Assembly (NCBI GenBank): GCA_002448235.1
Contig: DIXF01000011.1
Location: forward strand, 186,001 to 250,000
DNA: 64,000 bases
Direction of reading: 5' to 3'
DNA from: Syntrophaceae bacterium UBA6087
GTDB taxonomy: Bacteria > Desulfobacterota > Desulfomonilia > UBA1062
Both the position numbers and the translations under genes were made by a program. This document shows positions 1 through 9,668 of this stretch, piece after piece (within the stretch, counting starts at the first letter, position 1; every line of letters begins with the position of its first letter). Below the pieces are notes generated by a model. That model was not told the origin of the DNA. It saw only the letters and a list, made by a program, of their open reading frames with translations, and did no database searches.

Positions 1-998
1 GGAGAGCTCGCGAGGCCGAAGTTATGGGCAACGGCCGCCCCGACGACCATGCCGAGCACGAATATCGCAGCATCGCTGTCGCCTTCGCCTGCGAGGAAAA
101 GCTGTCTTCCGGGACAGCCGCCTGCAAGTGCAAAGGCCAGCCCTGCCAGTGCCATGCCGAGAAAGTTCCAGAGATGCATGGTGTGCGCAACCGGCTGATT
201 TTCAAAGCCTGCGTGGAATTGTCCGAGGCCGAGGTTCATGAGGAATGCGGCCAAAGCGAATGCAGCAAGGCCCATGAACAAGTGCGTCTGCCCGAACAGG
301 AAAAGGTCGCGGATGGCGCCCATGGTGCAGAACCTGCTCCTCTGCGCGATGAAACCGACAAAGAGGCCGGCGCCCAGCGATATAAGGAGCGGTGCATGCA
401 TCGAGCCCGGTCCCTTCACGCTGTAGAAGAGCACATCGTTCTTCGGCTCTCCGGAGATCTGAGGGAAGACAAAGGCCAGAACGAGGAGTCCGATCATGAT
501 CACGGGCAGCAGGAGGCCTGCTGCTGTGTAGGCTTTCTCGGACCGGCCCAGGGTATAGCCGGCTTTAAGAAAGACCGTCCCGATACAGATTCCGAACGTG
601 AGGCCGAGGATCCCGAGCACGGCATTGAAGTCTCCGCCGGAAAGCCTGAGCAGAGCTCTCCATGGGCATCCGAGGAATATCAAAGCTCCGATCATGGCGA
701 ACATCCCGAGAACGAACCTGACAACCGGTGCGGAACCTGCCCGCGGACGGAATTCACGAAACAAAAGGGCTGCTGCGAGCGAGCCCAGGACAAACCCGAT
801 GATCTCCGGCCGCAGATACTGCACCACGTCTGCCCGGTGAAGGCCTATGGCGCCGGAGATGTCCCTCTCGAAGCAGGCCACGCAGACCCCCATGTTGCCG
901 GGATTTCCCAGTTTCTGCAGCAGGGCGGCAACAATGCCTATGGCCGCGCCTGCCGCAACGATTCCCCACACGGATGCAAATATATTCTTCAATCTCAC
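1..998 (-). CDS. yedE: YedE-type selenium/sulfur-compound membrane transporter (3' end cut by window edge)
   Basis: Multi-span inner-membrane protein of the YeeE/YedE family; the YedE branch is linked to selenium metabolism. The reading frame is open from a GTG at 998 to the left edge, about 332 codons. Visible family hallmarks are two Gly-Cys-Pro segments (GCPWRALLRLSGGD and GCPGRQLFLAGEGDSDA), the SRFCTMGAIRD motif and many hydrophobic helices. The GTG start is chosen because GGGGAGG lies 7 nt upstream; an overlapping ATG at 1005 opens a different, unlike-protein frame. A selenium role is inferred from the family and agrees with the selenocysteine peroxiredoxin at 61.9-62.6 kb. The C-terminus is outside the window. 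YeeE-like thiosulfate uptake is the main alternative. Confidence 0.88.
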   Translation of the reverse strand, partial: MRLKNIFASVWGIVAAGAAIGIVAALLQKLGNPGNMGVCVACFERDISGAIGLHRADVVQYLRPEIIGFVLGSLAAALLFREFRPRAGSAPVVRFVLGMFAMIGALIFLGCPWRALLRLSGGDFNAVLGILGLTFGICIGTVFLKAGYTLGRSEKAYTAAGLLLPVIMIGLLVLAFVFPQISGEPKNDVLFYSVKGPGSMHAPLLISLGAGLFVGFIAQRSRFCTMGAIRDLFLFGQTHLFMGLAAFALAAFLMNLGLGQFHAGFENQPVAHTMHLWNFLGMALAGLAFALAGGCPGRQLFLAGEGDSDAAIFVLGMVVGAAVAHNFGLASS

Positions 999-1053
999 GA
1001 AACATCCTCCCCGTACCCTTCGTTATATCAGGCCACTGGCTGGCCGTGCCTTT

Positions 1054-1071
1054 CCGTACAGTCAGGTACGG
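1054..1071. repeat. short inverted repeat upstream of the yedE-like gene
   Basis: CCGTAC and GTACGG are separated by 6 nt, about 55 nt upstream of the yedE-like start. It lies in the 333-bp gap 999-1331, where I see no gene. It could be a leader hairpin or an operator; there is no further support. Confidence 0.3.
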
Positions 1072-1331
1072 TAGCCCGGAAAGCTTCCCAAGACAAATAT
1101 TTTAATGGCATAAGTGAATAGCTATCATTCAATAAAGTGATGCGTCTATTCGTTTGTACGGCACAGAGGAAGCGATGGATGATCGTTGATTCACCTCTGA
1201 ACGGGGATCGGACCGGCGGCGACCCGGGGTTTCGCCGGTGCAGGACCGGGGCCTCCGGTGGGCAAATAAAGATCGAACCGGGGCTGACGGCGTTGCGAAA
1301 GTTTCTTAGCGTATGATGAGTTGTGACGACG

Positions 1332-2270
1332 TTATGCTTGTTTCCCGCGCTTCTCGCCGAACAGGCGTAAGAACTCCCTGGGGATCGGCGTTTCAAAGCG
1401 AAGGGTCTTGCCCGTCACCGGATGCCGGAAGGCCAGCACCCTGGCGTGAAGGGCGAGGCGGCCGATGGGTTTCTCCGTGGATCCGTATTTTTTGTCGCCG
1501 ACGATGCTGTGGCCCAGATCTTTCATGTGTATGCGGATCTGATTCTTTCTGCCTGTTTCGAGCTTTACTTCCAGCAGGGTGTAATCTTCGTTGCGCATCA
1601 GCATCTTGTAATGGGTAACGGCCTTCTGGCCTTCCCCCGGGGTCTGGGTCGAGTACATGACGTGGGCCCTGTTCTGCTTCAGCCATGAGGCGATCGTTCC
1701 CTGCTCCTCCCGCGTACGGCCTTCAACCACCACCGCATAGCTCCGCTCGAGGATGTCCTTCTGCCAGGCATCCTGAAGCAGTCGCTGAACGTCTTTGCTC
1801 TTGGCGAACATCATGAGTCCCGAGGCCTCCCGGTCGAGGCGGTGAACCACGAATATCCGGCTCTTCGGGTCCATCCGTTTGACCTGATCGCTCAGCATCC
1901 TGTAGGCGGTCCGTTCATTCTCTTTCTCCGTCGCTATGGAAAGCAGTCCGGGCTGTTTTTCGATCACGATGATGAACGGGTCTTCATACACGATCTTCAG
2001 GCCCTTCTGCCGGTCTCTCTGCAAAACCTTGGTCCAGGTGACGGTTACCTGCTGGCCGGGTTTCAGGAGATGATTGAACTGGGTGACCGCCTTGTCGTCA
2101 ACCGATACCTGGTGATGGGCAAGCAGAGATTTGATGGTGCTCCGGCTCTTCTCCGGCAGCGCGGCGATGAGGAACTGCATCAGCTCGGCAGGCTCGGTCA
2201 CTTTCAGGAGCGTCTGCTTCGCTGCTTTTTTACGTACATCATTGCGAGGTCCCGGCATATAGTTCTCCAT
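1332..2270 (-). CDS. RluA-family pseudouridine synthase
   Basis: Isomerises specific uridines in RNA to pseudouridine in the cytoplasm. An N-terminal S4-like RNA-binding segment (about residues 20-75) is followed by the RluA catalytic domain with HRLDREASG, whose Asp (about residue 146) is the catalytic residue, and the KLETGRKNQIRIHM segment typical of the family. About 312 aa from the ATG at 2270. The frame stays open to ATGs at 2357 and 2405, but the extra 45 residues resemble no part of the family and no start has a strong Shine-Dalgarno, so the start is uncertain. It lies downstream of the U32 gene on the same strand. The RNA target cannot be assigned. Confidence 0.92.
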   Translation of the reverse strand: MENYMPGPRNDVRKKAAKQTLLKVTEPAELMQFLIAALPEKSRSTIKSLLAHHQVSVDDKAVTQFNHLLKPGQQVTVTWTKVLQRDRQKGLKIVYEDPFIIVIEKQPGLLSIATEKENERTAYRMLSDQVKRMDPKSRIFVVHRLDREASGLMMFAKSKDVQRLLQDAWQKDILERSYAVVVEGRTREEQGTIASWLKQNRAHVMYSTQTPGEGQKAVTHYKMLMRNEDYTLLEVKLETGRKNQIRIHMKDLGHSIVGDKKYGSTEKPIGRLALHARVLAFRHPVTGKTLRFETPIPREFLRLFGEKRGKQA

Positions 2271-2415
2271 GTTACCCGTGGTTGTTGTATCCTGTATCAG
2301 GACCGCGACTTTTTTGTAAGGGATAAACTGCGGCGATCCTTTCCGGTGCCCGCTCATGTCGTTCCATCGATAAACGGCCGGGCCCGTTTCGTTAAAACCC
2401 TTCATGGGTTTGTTT

Positions 2416-4239
2416 TCAGTCCATGACTACCTGCATCCTGCAGTTTGCACAGTCGAATGCAAGGCGGAAGCGGCGGCCCGCATGTTCGATGAAGAGAGGC
2501 TCTGAGAGCCGGACATGGGCCTCTTGTTTCGGACATGCCCCGAGGCTCCTGCGCAGGCAGTGCCGGGTGGTCATGAGAACGGCGCCTGGCGCGGGGCGCT
2601 TAAGCTCGAAGGCGGGTTCGACAACGGCTGCCCCGTGCTTCCGGTAGAATTCCCGGGCCGAATCGTTGCTGACGTTATAGGAATAGTCGAGCTCCGCCAC
2701 GGGGTAGGCGGCGGCTTTATCCGGAGCCGGCTGCCGTACGGGGCGGACATACGACTGTATGCGCTTTGCCTCCAGCGAGGCGATGAGCTCTCGCCTGAGA
2801 CCGTTGAGCTCGGCTGTGCGGAGAAAATATGGGCTCGTTTCCAGGGTAAGGGAGACAAGGGTGAAGATGCTGTCATTGATTCGGGAGAGTTGCTTCCGGA
2901 CGGTGTCCATGGCCGCATCGGGTTTTTCCGCAGGTTCTTTTCCGGCGGTGAGGACGGCAGTTGCCGCATTGCCGTCTTCATCGGTCCCCTCGAGGGAAAA
3001 GCCATCGGCGGTTTCCCGGAAAGTGAGATGGATGGCGATCTTCCGCTTGGCAGTTTCTCCCAGGAGGGCTTTCAGAAACTGGTGGTCGCGGTTGCGCATG
3101 ATCAGCGTGCCCCGGTCGAGGCCTTGAATCGGCATGTGAGACTGGACCCGGTTCTCTGTCACCCTGACCACCTGAAGGCCCTGGAGCGCTCTCTCCTGGT
3201 CGAAGAAGCACAGGCCGTCGCCGGCATTGATAATGTCCGCTCCCTCGTCCAGGCAGAACCAGTTCAGGCCGGACTGGGTGACCCGGCCGATCTCTTCGCC
3301 GGTTGCCTTCGGGGTGTCCGGCGACCAGACATCATCGTCCTCTCTCCGGAGAAAATAGGGGGTCGCGCCCCGGCTGAAGGTTTTGCGCGGGTCGGGGATA
3401 AAGGAGAACTCCGTGCGGCCGCTGGAAGCCCTAAAGAGATCTGACCGGGAGTCGAGCAATGCATCGATCCGGGTACGGTAGTAGGCGGTGACGTTCTTGA
3501 CGTATGCCGTGTCCTTGAGGCGGCCCTCGATCTTGAACGCAGTTACTCCCGAGTCGACGAGGTCTGCCAGGAAATCGCTTCGGTCCATATCCTTGAGGCT
3601 TAAGCAGTGGCGGTTCTCCTCCAGTATCCTGCCTTCCGAATCGATGAGGTCCCATGCGAGACGGCAGGGCTGGCCGCAGGAGCCGCGGTTGGCGCTCCGG
3701 CCTCCCAGGGCTGCGCTCATGCAGCAGCGGCCGCTATAGCTTACGCACAGAGATCCGTGGACGAATGATTCGAGCTCGATGGAGGTATTGCGGCGGATGT
3801 CGCGTATCTGTTCCAGGGAGAGCTCCCGTGCCAGGATAGCGCGCCGGAATCCTGCCCGCTCCAGGAAACGGATGTGTGATGCGTCCGCATTGTTCATCTG
3901 GGTGCTGGCGATCAGGGGCATCGGCGGCAGATCGAGCTCGAGCAGCCCCATATCCTGGATGATAAGGGCGTCGGCCCCGGCTTCCCAGGCCTGACGGGCG
4001 ATCGTCAGGGCCTCGTGAAGCTCTTCATCGAAGAGAATGGTGTTGAGCGTCAGATACACCTTTGCATGGTAGCGATGGGCGTACCGGGCGAGGTTCTCGA
4101 TATCCGCCATCTCGTTGCCTGCAGCAGCCCTTGCGCCGAAGGACGGTCCTCCGATATAGACCGCGTCTGCGCCGTGGTCGATGGCGGCCTTCCCGCACTC
4201 AAGATCTCTGGCCGGTGAAAGGAGCTCGATGAATGTCAT
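2416..4239 (-). CDS. U32-family peptidase / RlhA-like RNA hydroxylation protein
   Basis: 607 aa, the size of the long U32 proteins with a C-terminal DUF3656-like region (E. coli RlhA/YdcP type). The N-terminal half is a TIM-barrel-like domain. The U32 signature is clear: FVHGSLCVSYSGRCCMS, then RSANRGSCGQPCR, giving the conserved cysteines thought to hold an Fe-S cluster. In E. coli RlhA this family makes 5-hydroxycytidine in 23S rRNA; older annotations call it collagenase-like protease. Next to a pseudouridine synthase on the same strand, an RNA-modification role fits, but this is inference. Its stop is close to the start region of the downstream gene, suggesting cotranscription. Confidence 0.9.
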   Translation of the reverse strand: MTFIELLSPARDLECGKAAIDHGADAVYIGGPSFGARAAAGNEMADIENLARYAHRYHAKVYLTLNTILFDEELHEALTIARQAWEAGADALIIQDMGLLELDLPPMPLIASTQMNNADASHIRFLERAGFRRAILARELSLEQIRDIRRNTSIELESFVHGSLCVSYSGRCCMSAALGGRSANRGSCGQPCRLAWDLIDSEGRILEENRHCLSLKDMDRSDFLADLVDSGVTAFKIEGRLKDTAYVKNVTAYYRTRIDALLDSRSDLFRASSGRTEFSFIPDPRKTFSRGATPYFLRREDDDVWSPDTPKATGEEIGRVTQSGLNWFCLDEGADIINAGDGLCFFDQERALQGLQVVRVTENRVQSHMPIQGLDRGTLIMRNRDHQFLKALLGETAKRKIAIHLTFRETADGFSLEGTDEDGNAATAVLTAGKEPAEKPDAAMDTVRKQLSRINDSIFTLVSLTLETSPYFLRTAELNGLRRELIASLEAKRIQSYVRPVRQPAPDKAAAYPVAELDYSYNVSNDSAREFYRKHGAAVVEPAFELKRPAPGAVLMTTRHCLRRSLGACPKQEAHVRLSEPLFIEHAGRRFRLAFDCANCRMQVVMD

Positions 4240-4286
4240 GTCAGGTCCTGTAATATAAGCGGGTGCACGGTGACAATACCTTATTT

Positions 4287-5795
4287 TCAGCGGCCCTTAG
4301 GCTTGCAGTAGGCGGAGGCGTCTTTCCCGTCCTGCCCGTTCGGGTCGGACGGCTTTCTCCCCGACCGGGTCCGGTATGCCTTGAGGAGCAGAGCTATTGC
4401 GAGCCAGCCGCTGAAAAAGGCGAACGGCACGGAAAGCAGCCTCGGCCAGAGCACGGCGATGGCGGCAAAGAACAGGAGAACCATGCTTGCGATGAACATG
4501 ATCTTTGCCTCGGCAGGCCCCAAGGCCCGGCGGTTGCTTATGGCTGCTTCAACGACTCTTCCCGCCCTGATGAACCCGACGCCGGCCCGCCCGATGCTCC
4601 CTTTCCTCCGGTCTCTCATCCTGCGGGGTACCTTCGGAACGCTGCTGGCAGGGCATACGACATGGCGGCTGCTCAGCACGATCTCCGTCGAATTCGCCAG
4701 GTCTTCGAGGTACATCCTTTCCATGGCCATGGCGAAGTTCTCATCCTCCACCGCAACATCGAGCTCGTAATTGCCGAGCCAGCTCGAGATATTCAGGTTG
4801 CTGGACCCGATCCTGGCCCATCTGCTGTCGGCCACCGCGGTCTTCGCGTGCAGCATGGGGCCGTTCCACTCGAAGATCCTTACCCCGGCTTCCAGGAGGG
4901 GCTGGAAACCGGCCCGGGAAACCGCCCTGATTATGGGGATGTCGGTCGACCCGGGAACGAGCAGCCTGACATCGACTCCGTCTCTGGCAGCTGCCCTGAG
5001 CGCCTGAACATACGGGGTCAGGCCGAGGAAGTAGGCATCCGTAAGCCAGAGAGACTGACGCGCAACCGCGGCGATGAGCTGGTCCAGACGGAAAAGCCCT
5101 GCGGTGTTCGGGATGCTCGCAACGACGCGCACGTTTGTGTCTCCTGCCGCGTGTATGGAGCTTCTCCCGGGGACTTCTTCCGCCGGCAGCGGCGGCCCCA
5201 TGGTTGACCATATCTCGGCAAAAGAGTGTTCGATATCGGCCACTGCGGGTCCTTCCACCATGATGCCCGTATCGCGCCACGGCTCGATAGCCAGCTCCTG
5301 ATCGCCCGACCACATCTTGCCGATGCACAGGCCCGTGACAAAGCCGATAGAGCCGTCGACCGCGATCATCTTGCGATGGTCCCTGCTCAGCCAGCTCAAG
5401 GGGTGGCCGATATGGGGCGGGTTGAAGCAGCGCACATCCACGCCAGAATCCGTGAGACTTCTCCAGAAGCGGCGGGGAGTCTTTCCCATCGCCCCCAGCC
5501 AGTCGTAGATCAGCCTGACTTTGACGCCTTGCTGGGCCTTTGCGATAAGCACATCGGCAAACATCCGGCCGATTTCATCGTCATAGACGATATAGCTTTC
5601 GAAGTGGATGCTTTTCCGGGCGGAGTTCATTGCTTCGAGCCATGCGGGGTAATTCTGAGAGGCGTCTTTGAGAAGCCGGACACTGTTGCCCGGAATGAGC
5701 AGCGCGTCTGCCGCACGAGAGAATGCCTGCTCGGCAAGCAGCCGCACATACGGGTGCGTTTCAGGTGAAGGGTATTGTATAAACGGTCTCTTCAT
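4287..5795 (-). CDS. cardiolipin-synthase-like phospholipase D family protein
   Basis: 502 aa with two HKD motifs: HRKMIAVDG (around residue 168) and HAKTAVADS followed by IGSSNLN (around residue 315). These are the paired active-site motifs of the phospholipase D superfamily; bacterial members of this length usually join phosphatidylglycerol molecules to make cardiolipin. Unlike classical Cls, the predicted transmembrane pair lies near the C-terminus (about residues 430-470), preceded by a basic stretch RRMRDRRKGS, and there is no N-terminal membrane segment. The tail is polar and charged. Phosphatidyltransferase is the best call; a PLD-type hydrolase is possible. Confidence 0.88.
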   Translation of the reverse strand: MKRPFIQYPSPETHPYVRLLAEQAFSRAADALLIPGNSVRLLKDASQNYPAWLEAMNSARKSIHFESYIVYDDEIGRMFADVLIAKAQQGVKVRLIYDWLGAMGKTPRRFWRSLTDSGVDVRCFNPPHIGHPLSWLSRDHRKMIAVDGSIGFVTGLCIGKMWSGDQELAIEPWRDTGIMVEGPAVADIEHSFAEIWSTMGPPLPAEEVPGRSSIHAAGDTNVRVVASIPNTAGLFRLDQLIAAVARQSLWLTDAYFLGLTPYVQALRAAARDGVDVRLLVPGSTDIPIIRAVSRAGFQPLLEAGVRIFEWNGPMLHAKTAVADSRWARIGSSNLNISSWLGNYELDVAVEDENFAMAMERMYLEDLANSTEIVLSSRHVVCPASSVPKVPRRMRDRRKGSIGRAGVGFIRAGRVVEAAISNRRALGPAEAKIMFIASMVLLFFAAIAVLWPRLLSVPFAFFSGWLAIALLLKAYRTRSGRKPSDPNGQDGKDASAYCKPKGR

Positions 5796-5884
5796 AACCT
5801 TTTCATCAATAACAAGGGAACGCGCGGATGTCCATATGATTACAATACGGAGAACGTTCCTGCCGGAAAAGGGTTAGGTATGCC

Positions 5885-6919
5885 TCAGTCCCCTGTGCAC
5901 CGTTTCTGCAGTGCGGCGATATCTTCTTTGGTGAGCTCAAGGGAATCGCTCCGGTTCAGGCGATACATGAGGGCGTCGGGGTTGTCGTTGTGGCTCAAAC
6001 CCAGGGCGTGCCCGAGTTCATGGGCCATTACCCGGATCAGGTGATCGCGGTTCGTGAAATGAAAGATCGTGATCGTCTGACGGCCGTTCCTCTTTTCATA
6101 CAGCCCTTCGCTGAACTCCTCCCGCAGCTTCTCGCCGGTCCGGTTGTAATTCACCACTTCGAGATTCAGATGCTGCGCGATCTCGTTGATGGCTTCAACC
6201 AGGCTGTTCATGTTTTCAACGGCAGTGTTCAGCTCACCCCTGCGCGCTTCCAGGGATTCGTGGAGAGAGTCGAGAAACTCCTTTTCCGCCATGAGCCTGT
6301 CATAGATATCTTCGGGCAGCCCTCCATGCCGTGACGCTGCATCGTGCTCCGCCTTCAGTGCCTGCATCCGTGCGTTGTAAGAGTCGATATCCTCGGACAA
6401 GGACGCCTGTTTCTGCTCATACTCCGCCTTCAGGTTTTCATACCTGGCTTTCAGGGTGTCGTAGGAGCTTTTAGTATTATCGATGCTGCCGCTTATGCCC
6501 TTGAGCTTGTCTGCCGCTTCCTGGCGGTAATCGTAAACAAAGCTGATCTCCACTATCCCTTTGGGCTCCTGCCGGAAAAGGTCGAGCCGCGTTGCTTTTT
6601 CCCATATGGATGCTGCGTCGCCGACTGCCTCGGCAGCTTCCTTGCGGCTCAGTCCGAACCGCGGATCGACGTGCCCGATCCGGTATGTGACGGGCTCCTG
6701 GCACGGATGAGGCTGCTTCCAGTACATGCCTGCCAGGAAGACGAAAACGACGGCGGCCGCCAGCGCCAGCGCGATCGATCTTGCGAAGCTCTGCGTGTCG
6801 GTACTTCTTTTCCCTGCATACATGGAGAAGGTTTTCGGATTTTTTGCGCCGTGCCTTGAAGAGAACTCCAAAAAATCGCTTCGCAGCATGTCCGGTGATG
6901 CCCTTCTGCCGTCGTCCAC
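5885..6919 (-). CDS. membrane-anchored matrixin-like zinc metalloprotease with coiled coil
   Basis: 344 aa. One transmembrane segment (about residues 46-64) is followed by an extracytoplasmic region, a long charged coiled coil (about 130-255), and the metzincin zinc motif HELGHALGLSH at about 300-310, with a downstream Met in ALMYRL that may be the Met-turn. The GTG start at 6919 has GGAGGAG 7 nt upstream. It begins 33 nt after the hybrid kinase gene on the same strand, so the two are probably cotranscribed. Substrate unknown. The long coiled coil between anchor and catalytic domain is unusual for a simple matrixin. Confidence 0.85.
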   Translation of the reverse strand: MDDGRRASPDMLRSDFLEFSSRHGAKNPKTFSMYAGKRSTDTQSFARSIALALAAAVVFVFLAGMYWKQPHPCQEPVTYRIGHVDPRFGLSRKEAAEAVGDAASIWEKATRLDLFRQEPKGIVEISFVYDYRQEAADKLKGISGSIDNTKSSYDTLKARYENLKAEYEQKQASLSEDIDSYNARMQALKAEHDAASRHGGLPEDIYDRLMAEKEFLDSLHESLEARRGELNTAVENMNSLVEAINEIAQHLNLEVVNYNRTGEKLREEFSEGLYEKRNGRQTITIFHFTNRDHLIRVMAHELGHALGLSHNDNPDALMYRLNRSDSLELTKEDIAALQKRCTGD

Positions 6920-6952
6920 GGGTTGTCTCCTCCGATGCAGTGCTGTCCCGGG

Positions 6953-9418
6953 TTATGCGGTTCCGTCGATCACGCGCCGGACGTTGCGCAAAAGATCTGC
7001 GCTGGTAAAAGGCTTCATGAGCAGCTCGAACCCCGGCTCGAGGATGCCGTGGTGGTTGATGACATCGTCGGTGTAGCCGGAGATGAACAGAATCTTCAAG
7101 CTCGGGATGCTTTCCTTGAGGCGTTCTGCGAGCATCCTGCCGTTCATGCCCGGCATGATGACATCCGTTACAAGAAGATCTATGCCGCTTTTGCCGGCCA
7201 GTTCGAGCGCATCCATGCCGCTGCAGGCCGAGATGACGCGGTACCCGTTGGCGGAGAGGATATTCATGCTGAGCTCCCGCACGCTTTCGTCGTCTTCGCA
7301 CAGGAGAACCGTTTCGCTCCCTCGCGGTGCGTCCTCACTCCCGGTGGACGGCACAGTCTGGGGAGCTTCGACAGTAGAGGCCGGCAAAAAAACCTTGAAC
7401 GTCGATCCGATGCCCGGCTGGCTGTATATGGTGATGTGGCCGCCTGACTGCTTGATGATGCCGTATACGCTCGACAGCCCGAGCCCGGTGCCCCGTCCCC
7501 GTTCCTTGGTAGTGAAAAAGGGCTCGAAGATCCTTGCCATGGTCGATGCATCCATGCCATGGCCGGTGTCGCTGACGGTCAGCACCGCATGGGGCCCGGG
7601 ATGCGCTTCCGGGTGCACTGCCGTGTATGCATCGTCGAGCGTGACATTATGGATCTTGATGTCGAGCCTGCCGCCATCAGGCATGGCATCGCGGGCATTG
7701 ACCGCCAGATTCATGATGACCTGCTCGATATGATGGTGGTGGGCCAGGATGGGATGGATGTCGTTTTCCGAAGAGATGTTCAGAGATATATTCTCCGTAA
7801 TCAGACGGCCAAGCATATTTTCCATGGCGATGAGGACGTCGTGGAGGTTGAGGACTTCCGGCTTTGCCATCTCGCGCCGGCTGAAAATCAGGAGCTGCTG
7901 CGTGAGGGCTGCGGCTCTCTGTGCAGACCGCTGTATTTCCCGGAGCTCCAACGTGAGCTTTTCGTTCGGGGCCTCCCAGTTTTTCTGAGATGCCAGGGCC
8001 AGCTCGGCATACCCGAGGATTGCGGTAAGGATGTTGTTGAAGTCGTGCGCAACCCCTCCTGCCAGACTGCCGATAGCTTCAAGCTTCTGGGACTGGATGA
8101 GCTGGGCTTCAAGCTTGTCTCTCTCCTCTTCGGCCCGCTTCCGCTCCGTAATGTCGTTGATCACGGTCAGCAGGCAGGCCTTTCCTTTCAGCTCGATGGG
8201 AGTGGTCGAAAACAGTCCGACCACGATCTGCCCGGATTTGGTTCTCAAGTTGAGCTCCAGGTTCCGGGCCTGCCCCGACCGCTTCATTTCATCAATAACG
8301 CGCTGCCGGTCATTTTTATCCGCGTAGAGTCCGAGTTCGATCGACGTCCGGCCCAGGGCTTCTTCCCGCGTATATCCGGAGATAGTCTCGAATGCTTCGT
8401 TGACTTCGAGCAGGCGGCCGTCTTCGGGCGAGGTGATACTGATGACTGCAGGAGACGCCCGGAAGAGCGTATGGAGGCGCTTCTCGGATTCGGAGAGCTC
8501 TTTTGTCCTTACGTATACTCTTCTCCCCAGCATCCAGGACCACGCCAGGCTCGCCACGATCAGTACGGCCATGAAGGCCAGAGGCGCTGCCAGGTATTTC
8601 CAGGACTTCTGCCACCACGTCCTCTCCTCGTACACGCCGAACCAGGTCTCGTGAATCTGCTTGTAACGGCCCGTGGCTTTGATGATATTGAGCCCCTCGT
8701 TCAGCTGGTTGACGAGGCGGCGGTTCCCTTCCTTTACGGCAAAGCAGTATTCTCTCGGCGGCAGGCCGGTGCTGATTACGGAGAGGTTGTCGAGCTCGAA
8801 TTTTTCGGCGAAATAAAGCCCCTGGACCTCGGAAGAGAGGAGCGCCCCGTCGCACTTCCCCGAAGAAAGGAGCCGCAGGGCTTCGAGCGGGTCTTTTACG
8901 GGGACGATGCGGGAAGTCAGGCCGGTGCTCTCCAGGAAGTCGTGCATGATATCGCCTTCCCGGACGAGGATCTCCTTGCCCCGAACCCCTTCCAGTGAGC
9001 GAAGCGGTGAGCCTTTGCGCACGAACAGGCCCGAGGTGACCAGCGTGTGGGGAACGGAAAAGTCGACGGCCAGCTCCCTTTCCTTCGAATAATACATCCC
9101 TGCCAGCATGTCGGCGCGCCGGCTTTCCAGCTTGCGTCTGGCCATTCCCCATGGGACGAGCTCGATCTGTATGGGGATATCCATGACCTCTGCCACTGCC
9201 TTGATGAGATCGATATTGAAACCGGTCGGTATCCCGCCTTCCAGAAACTCGTAGGGCGGGTATGCATGGTCGCTGTTGACAACGAGGACATCTGCGGCGG
9301 TTTTGGGAGAGACGGCGCCGTGTTGAGGGTCTGCGGCCGAACCCGAGGCGGCTGAGTATCCTGCCAGGCAGAACGATAACACCGCTGCTGCGAGTGCAAT
9401 CTTTCTCTTCAAGTCCAT
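6953..9418 (-). CDS. hybrid sensor histidine kinase with periplasmic solute-binding domain (SBP-PAS-HK-REC)
   Basis: 821 aa. Order: signal/anchor segment (5-25), family-3 solute-binding-like sensor (about 43-265), transmembrane helix (about 277-297), PAS (about 315-425), dimerisation domain with the phospho-accepting His458 in GGVAHDFNN, ATPase domain (NARDAMPDGG, DTGHGM, GTGLGL), and a C-terminal receiver with CEDD and phospho-acceptor Asp752 in TDVIMPG. The sensor resembles binding proteins for amino acids and similar ligands, so a small-molecule input is likely; the ligand is unknown. No separate output regulator lies beside it. The next gene on the strand is the anchored metalloprotease. 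Confidence 0.95.
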   Translation of the reverse strand: MDLKRKIALAAAVLSFCLAGYSAASGSAADPQHGAVSPKTAADVLVVNSDHAYPPYEFLEGGIPTGFNIDLIKAVAEVMDIPIQIELVPWGMARRKLESRRADMLAGMYYSKERELAVDFSVPHTLVTSGLFVRKGSPLRSLEGVRGKEILVREGDIMHDFLESTGLTSRIVPVKDPLEALRLLSSGKCDGALLSSEVQGLYFAEKFELDNLSVISTGLPPREYCFAVKEGNRRLVNQLNEGLNIIKATGRYKQIHETWFGVYEERTWWQKSWKYLAAPLAFMAVLIVASLAWSWMLGRRVYVRTKELSESEKRLHTLFRASPAVISITSPEDGRLLEVNEAFETISGYTREEALGRTSIELGLYADKNDRQRVIDEMKRSGQARNLELNLRTKSGQIVVGLFSTTPIELKGKACLLTVINDITERKRAEEERDKLEAQLIQSQKLEAIGSLAGGVAHDFNNILTAILGYAELALASQKNWEAPNEKLTLELREIQRSAQRAAALTQQLLIFSRREMAKPEVLNLHDVLIAMENMLGRLITENISLNISSENDIHPILAHHHHIEQVIMNLAVNARDAMPDGGRLDIKIHNVTLDDAYTAVHPEAHPGPHAVLTVSDTGHGMDASTMARIFEPFFTTKERGRGTGLGLSSVYGIIKQSGGHITIYSQPGIGSTFKVFLPASTVEAPQTVPSTGSEDAPRGSETVLLCEDDESVRELSMNILSANGYRVISACSGMDALELAGKSGIDLLVTDVIMPGMNGRMLAERLKESIPSLKILFISGYTDDVINHHGILEPGFELLMKPFTSADLLRNVRRVIDGTA

Positions 9419-9668
9419 CGTGAGTTTATCCCGTCGCCGATTCTCTGTGCACTCAAGGCATTATCTTCGGGCGGCATCCCCTTGGTGCGGTACATAAGAA
9501 CTCATCATACAATACCCATGAGTCCCGTACAATACGGATAAACACACTCAGCGGAGAATGTCTGCCCGGTAGTGAATTGTGCTGAAGAAACTGGTCATGC
9601 AGACGAGAATCCACTATAAAAATGGAAGAGCTGCCATGAAAACACGATAAGGCGGCAACGGGGGAGAT

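Noticed and set aside
24..1121. Long plus-strand open frame of 365 codons
   Set aside because: It is antisense to the clear YedE-type membrane protein and its product is a charged, low-complexity mix with no domain.
999..1331. Possible selC (tRNA-Sec) near the yedE-like gene
   Set aside because: No acceptor-stem pairing, UCA anticodon region or TTCAAATCC-like element could be found in the gap.
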